64,000 nucleotides of DNA, taken from positions 67,501-131,500 of the forward strand of contig DF239236.1 in the NCBI GenBank assembly GCA_000507305.1, read 5' to 3'. Positions 21,701-31,844 of the stretch are shown here, one piece after another. The notes below the pieces were generated by a model that was not told the origin of the DNA, searched no databases, and saw only the letters and a program-made list of their open reading frames with translations. The DNA is from Breviolum minutum Mf 1.05b.01. Its lineage: Eukaryota; Sar; Dinophyceae; Suessiales; Symbiodiniaceae. Position 1 is the first letter of the stretch. Every line of letters starts with the position of its first letter. Both the position numbers and the translations under genes were made by a program.

Positions 21701-24700
21701 TATTCATGTAGATATAGATGTAGGATCTCGGTGATGGCTAAGTGGTTCTGGTGAGACTGAACTTTCAAGGAGTTCAAGAGGTTTTGTGAGATTAAGAACC
21801 CTATAAGACTGTGGATGCGGGGTGTCCATGGAAGTCCTCAAAGTTCAAAGTATCATTTCTGGAACCCACTCTTAGGCACCTCTTAGGCTCATGCCATCGT
21901 TCTCAGCCAAGGTTCGACGCGTTGGTGGTCAACATCGCCAACTCCTATCGTTTGCAGGACATTTCTAAGGGCTGTGCGGCTGTGTTGAGTTGAGAGTGAA
22001 CAGATGTCTGACTTGCATGGTTTTCATGGTTCTCGCACAGGGGGGGCACAGGAAAAGGTTGTCATGAACAAGGCAACATAGAGAGACAGCAATGCAGAAC
22101 TTTGATAACAGTGGAGCTTTTTTATTGATTTCTTGCCCTGGTTGCTCAGTGATTTGGCTCAAGCCCTTGGTTGCATCCATTTGCGAGAGAAAGTCTTCAG
22201 CTTACAACGTCATGGGTGTCCAGGTTGCAGAAAGAAAAGATGAACACGTTCATGAAAGACAATGAAGTCTAGTATCGTGCTTGCTGCGATTCTATGTTCA
22301 TATCTTCTAGATGGTTTTTAGATGTTTTTTAGTATGTTCTTACTATTTATGATTTAGATTTATATCTATTTATGTTTGATGAGCTTAAAATCGCGGCCAG
22401 ATTTGTCATCCAATCTTCCTGCGGTTTATCTCAGGAAACGCATGCAGCAGTGGTGCGGCAGATGCCGGTGAGGTCAGGACCGTGGCAGGGAACACGGCCA
22501 ATGCAATGCACTTGAAGAAGCACCTCGGCAACGGTAGAAGATGTTGAAGGTGGAAGTTGGGAAGGTCTTGAACCTGCGAACCTGGTTGGTGAGTCTGAGT
22601 GACTGAATCGTTTTTTCAGATGTTTTTTAGGTCCAAGTGTCTGAAATTGACTCTCATGGTATCACCACAGCCACCCCCAGGTTGATGCCACAGATCGAGC
22701 CACCTTTGCAGATGCCAGAGCTGGTGATGATGAAGGACACACCCCCCGCCAAAGATGCCCCTGGAGGTGCCGAGCCAAGGGATTGCAGGTTGAGTCCTGC
22801 AAGCAGGCAAATCTTTCCGGGTTGGGAAAGATTTGTAGACATACCAAGATCAAAGGCTCTATGACCCTATGCCAAAATTAAAACATGGGGGTTGTGATGT
22901 TTGTGTCGCTACTGGTCATACTTCTTGAGGTTCCACATCTGAACCATACGCTTGCTCTATCAATGTGCCGGTGCTACATAAGCGCTCATCCTTGAGTCAA
23001 CCCTACGTCATGGCCAACCATTTCTGATCATTTTCTGGTCGACAGGCAGCTTTGTTGACAGCGAGTTCCCTGCCGCCCCCGAGAGTATTGGCGGAGTGTC
23101 AGGGGACAGCGCCAATCCCAACGTGGGCAAGTACCTCCAGGAGAGACAAAGGGAACAGTGCGCTGTGGCTTTGTCTTGGGGAAAAAAACTGTTTCAAAGA
23201 GTGTTTTGATTGTGTTTGGGTGTCTTCCTAACTAAGGACATTTTCAGCCAATCACCCGACAATTTTCGATCTGAACAGCTCATTACCCCTCGTGAGGGAC
23301 AGCACTTAAATCGGGTTGACGAGATTTTCGCGCAGCAGCTTCAGGACATGCTGAAGTTGGTGGTACCAGGTTGGGTTCGCCCTGTGGAAATGTGTCTTGG
23401 CGCATGCATGCTGCATGATGTCGCCACCTATATGGTTGAGGGTATAGTAGTATAGCTTGGGTGTGGCCCCTTCCCAGTAACAGTGGCAAATAAAGGTTTA
23501 TAGGGATTCCCTACTAAAAATGGAATAATCCTGGTGGTCACTGTTACTGCGAAGGGGCCACACCCAAAGTATAGCACATATCTGTGTATCTTGGTGTCTA
23601 TAGGACTTTGGAACCAGATGAGCAGCGATGAAAACCACTCATGTATTGAGTAGTAAGGGAGTTAATGTCTGATGTCTCCGCGAAAGCTAAAATGCTGGCC
23701 GCGAAAGATTTGCGAAAGAGTTTGTAATAATATTATCTCGCGAAAGCTCGCGAAAGCAACGTTGAATATATTATGTCGTAAAGTATCATTTTGATATACA
23801 TGTTGTGTAAATGCATCTATGCACACTAACACGTGTGCAGCATGAGCGAATACATACATTTTACAGCTTGTGTTTCCAGGGTAGTGACAATATTGCTATT
23901 TCCAAATCCGAATTCGGAAATATCACCCGAAATCCGCGAAAGTGTCGCGAAAGCTGCGCGAAAGCTTCGCGAAAGCTGAGGTACCTAAACCAAGCCCCAC
24001 GTCGCAACTAGCCACAGTAGCTCACCCCATGTCACCTCACAACGAAGCAGATTACTTCATCTCACGCCGCAAGCAACTTCATGACATCAAAACAGGTCAC
24101 ATCACCACCATGGAACAGCAGAAGGCTCGTTCACAGCAAAGAAATGGCTTGGGCATCGCGCTGGTCGGTCGCCTTGCGCGCATTCTATAGGCAAATTCTT
24201 TCTTCTTCAAATTGTAAAGATTTCTTCTTCAAATGGCACCGTCCGCCGCGAAAGCTCGCGAAAGAGGTTTTTGTAAAATTCATCCCCGCGAAAGAAAAGA
24301 CTAGGTTCGCGAAAGAGTGGCGAAAGGTTTTGGCGAAAGACCATGTGATTAGAATAGATTCCCACGAGGTTTTCAACACAGCTCAGATGTTGTTCAGTGG
24401 TGCTTCTGGGCCACGAAACGGCACTAAGGACTGGCAAGCATGCCACCAAGTACAGGCTCTATGGTTACACTGGCGAGCCTTGCCTCTTTAAGCATTTTGG
24501 CCGCATCCTGACATTCCGGAGTAGCACCCTGCCCGGAAAAGCATCCTCACAAAATCAATCAAAATTTGCTCAACCGTAACTTTCCCAGTTTCTGCAGCTG
24601 CTGTACACAGTCTATAAACCCTTCGATTGATGGCTGACCTTTCAAAACTAATGGCTAAAACCATCTTCAAAGCAAAAACTATTCGACTTATAGATTCTAG

Positions 24701-27700
24701 ATGATTCTAGTCTTCCAACCTCATGCTGTGTTTTTTTTCTCCAAGATTTTCGGAGAAATCGATTTCCCAAAGGCACGTATCGCCACGCGACATCCAGCAG
24801 GGTTACCTCGGCAACTGGGATGAGACGATGCATAGAATGACGTTGACTTGAAAGATTTTGAATGATTCATGATGTGAAGATATTTTGAAGTTGAAGCGGA
24901 AGATGTAGATTTAGCATGTTGTATGGCCAGTTTTCAAAGTTATCGCGCACTGTTAGTTGCAAATTCTGAATACAAACGATTGTGATGGGATGAACTCATG
25001 AATCAAAAATCAAATGGTAGAGAAACATAAAGGTTTTTGACTCTGGTCACTCTGGTCCTTACACTTTGTTGCATGCGTGCGTAGTTTATCGGCCATACCA
25101 AATATGATCTTTGTTTTGCTGGGAAGGAGGATCAAACTCAAAACAAAACACAATTTGTTTTGTTTTGTTCCACCAAAATCATCATTCCGAGCACCACAAA
25201 TGATGCGAGAGACTGCCAGGGCACTTGACTTGGGGTTTGGACAACCCCTGATCCAATCGTGTACAACTGACTTGAGTTGTGCTTTTTATTGCAATCTAGT
25301 AGTACAAATATTTTGAATATTTATGAATCCTTATGATATGCATATGATATGCAATATATTTTTTAACACACACAATCACACACATAATATATTTACATAT
25401 TACATATACATCATATACACATATGTAGAAATGATATATGATATATAATGTATGCTCTATAATATCTAGTATACATACATACATACATACATACATACAT
25501 ACATACATACATACATACATACATACATACATACATACATACATACATACATACATACATACATACATTACATACTATACATACACTACACTACACTACA
25601 TACATACATACATACATACATACATACATACATACATACATACATACATACATACATACATACATACATACATACATACATACATACATACATACATACA
25701 CGCATCAAGTGGCACTTGTTCAGCTGAAGATGGTGAGCAGCAAGTCTGAGTTTGAGGCGACTGCTGGTTGGTGTCTTCATTCTCGGCTTTGGCTGAATAC
25801 CCTGACCGTGTTCGATCCCTCTTCAAGCAGCACGAATTGTCAGAGGTTTGTGTACTTTTGGTCTGTCGTTGGTTTGGTGTGGATTTTCCCCTTAAGGAGT
25901 TGATAGGAATGAAATGAATGCAACATTTTGACGCGTTGTTCCGGGGGATTCAACAAATTCTTCTCTCTGGGGTGTGTGAGTGATTTAGATGGACCGGGGG
26001 GTGGCGGCACAATGATTTGGTATCCCATATCATCCCATTCATGTGCGGTTGCCATCGCTAGGATGGGCGCTATGACGTCCGACTCTATTGTCCCAAGGCA
26101 GAAGAGTGGAAGGCAACGCGGTATCCAGGGAAAAGGAACGAGGAAATGAGGGAGGAGGAGTCATGATCAGAGTATTTATACAATCGGCCAGTGAAATGTG
26201 TAAGAGGAAACATACTGGCTTTTTAAGCCTTTCGCAGCATGATGCCTATACCCTTTTGTCCTTGTAATCACAAAACTGGAACATGCTGGAACTACGTACT
26301 TTTGGAACTACTGGTACATGGCACTACTATGCCGGTGGTTTGCAAGGAGGAATCGCGCTTGAAGCTTGCCTCCTTGACAGCAGCTGTTTAAGATTTTTTC
26401 TTACGTTTTGAGATGGCCGAACTGCTGCGTTTTGAGCCAGGTGATCACTATTGATGATCGTATCCCGTACTGGCAGCGACCTGGTGCGTGCCTTGCCCAT
26501 CGGAGATGGATGGATGTGGCTATTCCAAGGGTGAAAAGACTGGCTGGACGAGCAGGTTTAGGGTGATGTGTCTTGAGATAGCTTGAGTCACATCACTAAT
26601 TAACTAGATTGAACATTGACAAATTTGGTGGTCTTCTGCTCCTCGGTAAATTTTGACTGATTTTGATCCAATCCGTAACTTTCAAAAAGAGAATTGGTGT
26701 ACGGGGACGCTTCCAAACATCCATAGGTGGGATGGTCCCATGGTCCCACAGGTATGGCACACCATGCTTCGCCAAACCGACCAAGAAGAATCTCGGAAAA
26801 AGATGGGAAATGGGAAGGGCAGCCATCGCTTTTCAGCACCAGTGAAATAAATTGAAGGGAAACAAAAATTGAAAGCATCCTATTTGGTACCAAGCTTCAC
26901 CAACGACTGTAGGTGCTGCTAATTTTCGTTATATAATTTTCTTTGGACACTTTTGGTTGTTTCCAAAAGCTGTTTGAAAGTCCAAGGAATGAGTTTTGGC
27001 CTTGCCTCCTTGAGAAGGCCTGTGCCAAGCTTGTGGGGGCCTACTACCGCCTCGATGGTGGATTTGAAGCGCTTGCACTTGAGATGCTCACAGGAAAGCC
27101 TGCCATCAGTGCCTTGCCTGACTGGATGGTAGTGCAGGAGCTCTTTTGGCAAATTTCAATGGGCTAATGACTTGACCACATACCAAATTATCGGATATTA
27201 TGAGCCCTAATGCTCTACTAGTAGTCGTTGTGCAATAGACAGAAGCCTTTGACAACACGTACTCATGGAATCCCCCATGTACCGTAGGGTACCTGGGCAA
27301 CGATCCCCGTCGTAAGGTGTGGGGATCAGCCTCAACACTTCTGGACATCAGCCTTATGGGTCTCTTGGGCAACGCCAATTTGGAGATGGGGTCAGGAAAG
27401 TGTTGGAGCTGTTGACCAGTGTCTACAAGTATTTATGTTTATATATACGGATATGTGTATAGATATATTATATAAATAGATATGATATATCTATGTACGT
27501 ATATATATATATATATATGTATATATATGATATGTATTATTCCGCAAATAGTTTACCCGTGGGGTTTCCTTTTTACAAAAAAACACAAGGCGTGCACATA
27601 GGCGCCGTTTGCCCGTCGAGCTTGGGGCGGGCTTGGGCTGGGGGCTTGAGCGGGACCTGATTACTCTTAACTGTGTGGGCTCTATGCTGGTATATATGAT

Positions 27701-30560
27701 AATTGTTTTTCTTTGTGTATCTAATTTAATATCTCATCTGCATTCATTTGCAGAATTAGGTTGTTTCGCAATGCTACTGTTTCGCACATGGGCTCACATG
27801 AATGACATCGATCTTAGACTATACATTGATCATACATCGATCCTGGGTGGGCTTCTCCCTGTCTGATTAGTTTGCTATGGTTGGGACCTCACATCATTTC
27901 CGATCTGTATCTCAGGATTGTGACCGGCCCAGACCAAAGCCACTTGTCCCACGCGACCGTCTACATGCGCTTGAAGTCAGTGGATGCGGGATGGGGCTAC
28001 TGGGGACAGGACTGGCCAGCGGCCGTTTGGAGCGGCTGGTATCTACTCTGCCTACTGTAAGATGGAAGCGCATAATGCCGCATGACTCTGCATGATTTTG
28101 GAGACCAGCAGCTGATTTTCCAAACAGTCAGAGCAGCTTGCAGTAGCCACACCCTTGGCTGCATATCCGTGCAGGTGTTTCAGAGTTGCTACAGGTACCT
28201 CTTATCATTCTGGTAGCCAAAGTGACAATGCAGATGGAAGGTCATACCAAAATTGAACACGATTTAATCTCGATAAGCAAACACACCATATTTAGCATAA
28301 TTATTTCACACAATCATTTGATTTTAAGGGCACCCAAGTGCACCTGGATAACATTGATGCTTTTAGCTTCAGACTTCTTTGCTCCAGGATGCTTCATCCT
28401 TTTGCGATAACATGACCTCGCTGACTGACGCAGACATTTGGGGCAAGTTGAAGGCAAGCCCGAAGGATACCGAAGGATACCGAATTTGCAGCTGGTTTTG
28501 TGTCTGAATTTTTTGGGCACCATGCATCCATATTTGGAGGGACATGGACTTCCGCGGAATTGCTACGACCACGGTTGTGACGTTTCCTTAAGAAGCCCAT
28601 CATTAGGCCTTATGCAATTGAGCTGTTCTTACGCCGGTGCACTTTGTTCCTTCCGAATCCCATGCCCCACAAACGACCTGCAGTTGCATTACGATGTGAC
28701 CGTGAGGGATTCCAGAATTTAAGATATGACAACCCCCTTTGGGTTTGGGCCGTGTGGTAAACCAGAAAGACTTGAGCCAGGCATGGGATAAGGAGGGCTA
28801 CAGCATTGCTTGCGGCAGCCGTGGCAACTACCAAGGCATCCTTGCAGGCGGAGAAGGGATGGTAGGAGCATTTCTAGCACGTGCATGGCAGTACAGGGAG
28901 GGCATGGGCTTGTAAACAAGCAACTTTTGAGTTCTCAAGTAGGTAATTAGGTGCATGGCACTGAGAGTTGCAATGCTATTCCGCATCCAAGAGATGTTGT
29001 TCCAGCCGGTTTCAGTGTTGTCCAAGGGTTCAGCTGAGTTGAGCTAAAAAAGAAACTGCCGGAAAGTACCCCTGCAGCTGCTCAGCCATTGATCAAGCCT
29101 GAGGCCATCGTGGCAAGATTGAGTAATCCACCGTGTAATATGTGAACCACCTCTCCCTGCTATACTTGCAGGCCATGCCTACACTATCTTGCGGCTCCTG
29201 GATGTGCCAGTGACCAGGAACGGCAAGAGCATCACCTTGCAGCTGATGCATGTGCGCAATCCTCACATGACCAACGCACCTTGGCGATGAAGGGGCTAGT
29301 GGCATCTAGCACCTGGGGGGCGGCTTGGTCAAGGTTGTTTGATGGTCAATTGAGCTTAAGGGAGGAGACTTGAAAAAAGCGCGTCTTCACACAGAACTTT
29401 GCCATCCTGAGGAGTGGAAGGGCAAGTGGAGAGATGATGATGGAACGACACTTGGAGTGCTATAGAACATATAAGAGGAAAAGCTTTCGAGGATGTTCAC
29501 TTAAGCAGCATATGCCTCCTCCCTCACAGATATCAAAGCCAATTGCTTTTCAGAGGGCTCAACTACAAAAATCAGGAGCATTGGTTCGCAGTCGGACCTA
29601 TCTACCGTGGCTATGTCCTTTCCTGTAACCATACGTAACTGTACACATCTATCGTTCAACGTGAGATTTGATTCATCCTTCTCCGTAAATCTTGGCCCAC
29701 GGTTGGCATGCTGTGAACTAAGTACTTGGAATGCCTACCCTGAGGTGTGAATCCGGGGGTCAAGGGAAGGGAGCTTGCTTGATTTGTAGAAATCCCCTAT
29801 TCGAAAGGGAGCATGGTTGGGTGAACTGAAGGGTGGAGGACCCCCTCACCCATTCTATCGGATAAACTCGATTGACAGGAGTTAACAACTTCAGGTCTCA
29901 AGTTGTCCAGATGCAAGTTTGCTGTTTGCATTTTAAAGTTGCAAGGTTGTCAAAAAAAAATCATTCCACAGGTTGCCTGATACATTGCTTCAGTCAATTG
30001 TCTCCACCAAGCATTGTGACTGGCCAAGCTGACAATGTCCTCAACTGGCCCTGTTGAATCTCCCCCTGCGCTGCCGACAGAAATACGAGGCACTGAAGGC
30101 GACTGGACACAAGATTGCGGTGAAGGATAATGGAGTCTTCTGGATGGAATTTGAGGACTCCAGCAGTTCGGAAAGATACTGTTGTTTTTTTTCGTTGGAG
30201 GGGGGGGGGGTGGTAAGAGATACGAGAGAGGTAGTTGTTTTGGAAAATTGCAAGTCTTCAGCTGACTGTTGCCCATGTTGTTATAGTCAAATTCTAAATT
30301 ATGTACTGTAGAATGCAGAGATATGCAGAGTTCATCCTGGATGTGAAGAAACGGATTGGCCTTGATCAATCTATAAAGGCTACTATAAGGTCTTACTGTG
30401 ATTTCAAGATGATTTTACTTGCCCTGGGCCTGGGCATTTCAATCGATTGGTTCTTGCATAGCACATGACTTTCTCTGCCAGGACTTCAAGCATGGCTTTG
30501 CAGAGGTTGCTGTTTGCTTTGACAAGCAGAATGAGGGAAAGCCCTTTGGCGAATGTTGTG
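18257..30560 (+). CDS. Calpain-type cysteine protease gene, multi-exon, catalytic triad intact
   Basis: Gene-level entry; its exon groups follow. Exons placed from motif plus splice phase: 18257-18325, 18438-18539, 18666-~18743, 19831-19902, 20289-20407, 22631-~22790, 23046-~23140, 23370-~23395, 25757-25845, 26062-26112, 26441-~26485, ~26970-~27139, 28781-28865, 29172-~29285, 29412-~29446, ~30081-30155 and 30482-~30530. The calpain (CysPc, family C2) protease core runs from the FVDSEFP motif at 23.05 kb to the WMEFEDF motif across the 30155/30482 junction. The Cys (GDCW), His (GHAY) and Asn (RNP) of the triad are all present. Calpains are intracellular proteases that cut targets at limited sites, often under Ca control. 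The first exons may belong to another gene, and the start ATG at 18257 is a proposal. An exon with the usual QGxLG stretch before GDCW was not found. The gene may continue into the globin/channel gene downstream. Confidence 0.7.
19831..20407 (+). CDS. Two coding exons upstream of the calpain core
   Basis: Exon 19831-19902 (GGTCCAG acceptor, AAG|GCGGGT donor) reads [20 protein letters not shown], a helical segment. Exon 20289-20407 (CCGAG acceptor, ACAG|GTATCAGG donor) reads [20 protein letters not shown] followed by an acidic run [12 protein letters not shown]. The R/K/I/W pattern of the second is weakly like an IQ-type or basic amphipathic helix, but no consensus IQ motif is present. The phases of the two exons do not join directly, so at least one small exon is missing; a piece near 20080-20110 ([10 protein letters not shown]) is a candidate. 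Function unknown. Confidence 0.5.
20408..22630. other. Long interval within the calpain gene, no exon recognised
   Basis: Between the 20289-20407 exon and the exon starting at 22631 I could not identify coding exons. AT-rich DNA occurs near 21330-21420 and 22290-22380. It is probably intronic. Confidence 0.35.
22631..23395 (+). CDS. Exons entering the calpain domain (Pro-rich linker, FVDSEFP block, WVRPVEM block)
   Basis: Exon 22631-~22790 (TTTTAG acceptor) reads a Pro/Met-rich segment ([20 protein letters not shown]...). Exon 23046-~23140 (GACAG acceptor) reads [16 protein letters not shown], matching the start of calpain domains (pattern FVDxxFPxxxxSL). Exon 23370-~23395 (TACCAG acceptor, probable CTTG|GC donor) reads WVRPVEMC, matching the calpain WxRPxEI block just before the catalytic Cys region. 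Exon ends are approximate. The intron that follows (to 25756) is 2.3 kb and carries a MITE, the GCGAAAG cluster and a long TACA microsatellite. Confidence 0.6.
23449..23575. mobile_element. MITE, 111 bp, 29-bp TIRs, 8-bp target-site duplication
   Basis: The element is 23457-23567. The terminal inverted repeats 23457-23485 and 23539-23567 match at 28 of 29 positions and begin TTGGGTGTGGCCCCTTC. It is flanked by the direct repeat AGTATAGC at 23449-23456 and 23568-23575. An 8-bp duplication is typical of hAT-type DNA transposases. There is no coding capacity, so it is non-autonomous. It lies in an intron of the calpain gene. A diverged relative is at 53023-53144. Confidence 0.9.
23680..24339. 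repeat. Cluster of 15 GCGAAAG heptamers, irregularly spaced
   Basis: Fifteen copies of GCGAAAG on the + strand lie within 660 bp (for example at 23680, 23701, 23712, 23740, 23750, 23936, and from 24248 to 24333), most as CGCGAAAGC. About 0.04 would be expected by chance. They fall in three groups inside the calpain intron 23396-25756. Spacing is irregular, so this is not a simple tandem repeat. The octamer GCGAAAGC is known to fold as an unusually stable DNA mini-hairpin. Confidence 0.85.
25471..25700. repeat. (TACA)n tetranucleotide microsatellite, two blocks
   Basis: Nearly perfect TACA arrays at about 25471-25568 and 25598-25700, separated by ~30 bp of related ACTAC repeats. They create long spurious frames (YVCM on -, HTYI on +). 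The second block ends 56 bp before the calpain catalytic-Cys exon. Confidence 0.95.
25757..25845 (+). CDS. Calpain catalytic-cysteine exon
   Basis: The exon begins after TTTGAG and, with a G carried from the previous exon, reads [19 protein letters not shown] then [11 protein letters not shown], ending GAG|GTTTGT. GDCW...SALA is the calpain active-site block; the nucleophile Cys codon is at 25762-25764. It joins in phase 0 to the next exon. No frameshift or stop. Confidence 0.85.
26062..26485 (+). CDS. Calpain exons: RYDVRLY block and [11 protein letters not shown] block
   Basis: Exon 26062-26112 (GCTAG acceptor, AAG|GCAACG donor) reads [17 protein letters not shown]. Exon 26441-~26485 (GCCAG acceptor) reads [15 protein letters not shown]. 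Together they match the calpain segment with pattern GxYxVRLYxxxxxxWxxVxIDDxIP, a beta-sheet hairpin of protease subdomain PC1. Both exons are in phase 0. The donor of the second is not certain; GGT|GCGTGC fits the phase. Confidence 0.8.
26970..27165 (+). CDS. Calpain exon: FWPCLLEKA...LDGG...LTG block
   Basis: Reads [20 protein letters not shown] then [17 protein letters not shown] and EMLTGKP. The signature (F/W)WPxLLEKAxAKLxGxYxxLxGGxxxxALxxLTG links the two protease subdomains of calpains and is among the most conserved parts of the family. The acceptor is probably CAAAAG at 26965-26969. The 3' end lies between 27138 (GTGCAG|GA) and about 27165 because several donors fit. Confidence 0.8.
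27166..28780. other. Intron-sized interval inside the calpain gene
   Basis: No further conserved calpain block is needed here, and none is seen with confidence. TA-rich microsatellite DNA lies at about 27430-27535, and a GAAGGATACC direct duplication near 28463-28482. A small exon with a [13 protein letters not shown]-like frame near 27320-27390 cannot be excluded. Confidence 0.4.
28781..28865 (+). CDS. Calpain exon: [13 protein letters not shown] block
   Basis: Begins after GAGCCAG and reads [20 protein letters not shown] then LAGGEGMV plus one base of a split Gly codon. This is the calpain strand before the catalytic His (pattern W....GYxxxCGS...GxxGxVxGHAY). The donor is GTAG|GAGCAT, a GA-type splice site. 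Joined to the exon at 29172 it gives MVGHAYTIL, which fixes both boundaries. Confidence 0.8.
29172..29285 (+). CDS. Calpain catalytic His and Asn exon
   Basis: With the G from the previous exon it reads [13 protein letters not shown]...[14 protein letters not shown]. The His of GHAY (29174-29176) and the Asn of RNP (about 29255) are the second and third members of the calpain triad. The family usually has RNPWG; here it is RNPHM. The 3' end is unresolved: an in-frame TGA follows 29288, so the exon must end just before it, and the phase to the next exon (EWKGKW) does not fit a standard donor. A tiny exon may be missing. Confidence 0.8.
29412..30560 (+). CDS. Calpain exons: [14 protein letters not shown] and DFKHGF blocks
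   Basis: Exon 29412-~29446 (CCTGAG acceptor) reads [11 protein letters not shown], the counterpart of the calpain EWxGxWSDxS block. Exon ~30081-30155 reads [20 protein letters not shown] then WMEFE and ends TTTGAG|GACTCC. Exon 30482-~30530 starts after TGCCAG with [13 protein letters not shown]. The 30155/30482 join restores [12 protein letters not shown], the end-of-domain signature of calpain proteases, and uses a GA-AG intron. The reading beyond VCF is uncertain. Then the sequence enters the interval before the globin gene. Confidence 0.75.
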
Positions 30561-30719
30561 CGCTGCAAGACTCCAGGATCACCACGACAAACAAGAAACA
30601 GATCCCCCCCCCCTCCAAGACCATTCGTCAAGATGGGAAATGAAGCAAACGCTGAGGCTGAGATCGCAAAAGTTGTTTTTTCCATGCTTTTTCACTCTAT
30701 TCCCCTGGCCCCTGGTCGC

Positions 30720-30930
30720 ATAGTAGTAAGAGTGTAGTAAGTAGTAGATGACTAAAAGTGTATGTGATATGTGCAGAACCACGTGCTATGATTCGACCGG
30801 AGGATGTTCCCAATCGATGCCGAGGCGTTATACCGATACGAGCGCCAAGGCCCAGGCAGAGCACCATAAGGTGGAGATGGGTGCCTTGGTGAAGGTTACA
30901 GCAAAATGCAAAGGATGTTATTGGGTAAGT
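30720..30930 (+). CDS. Possible exon between calpain and globin parts
   Basis: After GTGCAG at about 30771-30776 two overlapping frames are open. One reads CYDSTGGCSQSMPRRY... and later HHKVEMGALVKVTAKC, the other RAMIRPEDVPNRCRG. I cannot choose between them. It could encode a beta-rich domain that often follows the calpain protease core, or be chance. Confidence 0.3.
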
Positions 30931-30952
30931 TAAGTGTATATACAAAGGGGAC

Positions 30953-31032
30953 ATGATGATGATGATGATGGTGGTGATGATGATGATGATGATGATGGTG
31001 GTGGTGATGGTGGTGGTGGTGATGATGATGAA

Positions 31033-31083
<51 letters not shown>

Positions 31084-31280
31084 GATGGTGGTGATGATGA
31101 TGATGAGGAGGAGGAGGATGATGAGAATGAGGATGAGGATGATGAGGATTAGGATGATGAGGATGAGGATGAGGATGAGGATGAGGAGGATGATGAGGAT
31201 GATGAGGATGATGAGGATGAGGATGAGGATGAGGAGGACGACGAGGACGAGGACGAGGACGAGGACGATGATGACGACGA
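30953..31280. repeat. (GAT)n-type minisatellite, ~330 bp
   Basis: Imperfect GAT/GGT/GAG triplets over ~330 bp. In one + frame it reads Asp/Glu (30934-31150) and on the - strand it reads His or Ile runs, which explains several long spurious frames. It lies between the calpain and globin exons, so if exonic it would be an acidic linker; more likely it is intronic. Confidence 0.95.
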
Positions 31281-31732
31281 CCACACACGTATCTTCATGA
31301 CGGTATTGACGGTATTGATTTATGATTCATGATATGTTTGGGGACGGTTTTGTAGAAGGAGTTCCTCAGAGAGCTGGTTTTGATCGACTATGATGTGTTG
31401 TGGGAGTATTCCATATATAATATTAAATAAATGCCCGGTGTTGTCCATTGTGATTTGTCATGCACCTCGAAACATCAAGAGATCAAGAGATCCTGTACCC
31501 CAAAACCTTTCCCAATCCAATAGCTTTTCCTGTTTTCGAATGCGTAGAGAGATGCTGCCATGTTTGAATTGTCACACCAACATGTACCCTGAAATTTAAC
31601 GCTATGCCATAGATACCCAAAACAGCCATAAGAGAAAGGAGATACATTTTCCAAACCATCGGTTTTTATCATTCTGGTATCTATGTCAAATTTCGGGGGA
31701 TGTATATAGTTCACGACTCGTGTCATCCTGAG

Positions 31733-31844
31733 GTCCAACTGGTCATCAAGTCTGGGAAGGCCTTCGCTGAGAGCCAACTTTGTGATTGGGAGCTTCCTGG
31801 CTCGGGCGGGAACACCGTCGTCGGAAGTGGACGGGTGTTCTGTT
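31733..31844 (+). CDS. Candidate exon between calpain and globin parts
   Basis: After CCTGAG the frame reads VQLVIKSGKAFAESQL then CDWELPGSGGNTVVGSGR before a GTGTTC donor-like site and an in-frame TGA. The composition is protein-like (alternating strand pattern) and could belong to a beta-sandwich that follows calpain cores. No family match is certain. The overlapping 219-codon frame on the opposite strand is considered a shadow. Confidence 0.4.

Noticed and set aside
23680-24339. CRISPR-like array
   Set aside because: The repeated word is only 7-9 nt, spacing is irregular, and the context is a eukaryotic intron.
25296-25826. YVCM- and HTYI-repeat proteins on both strands
   Set aside because: They are translations of the TACA microsatellite.
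30697-31288. Long - strand frames rich in Ile or His
   Set aside because: They are translations of the GAT minisatellite in other frames.
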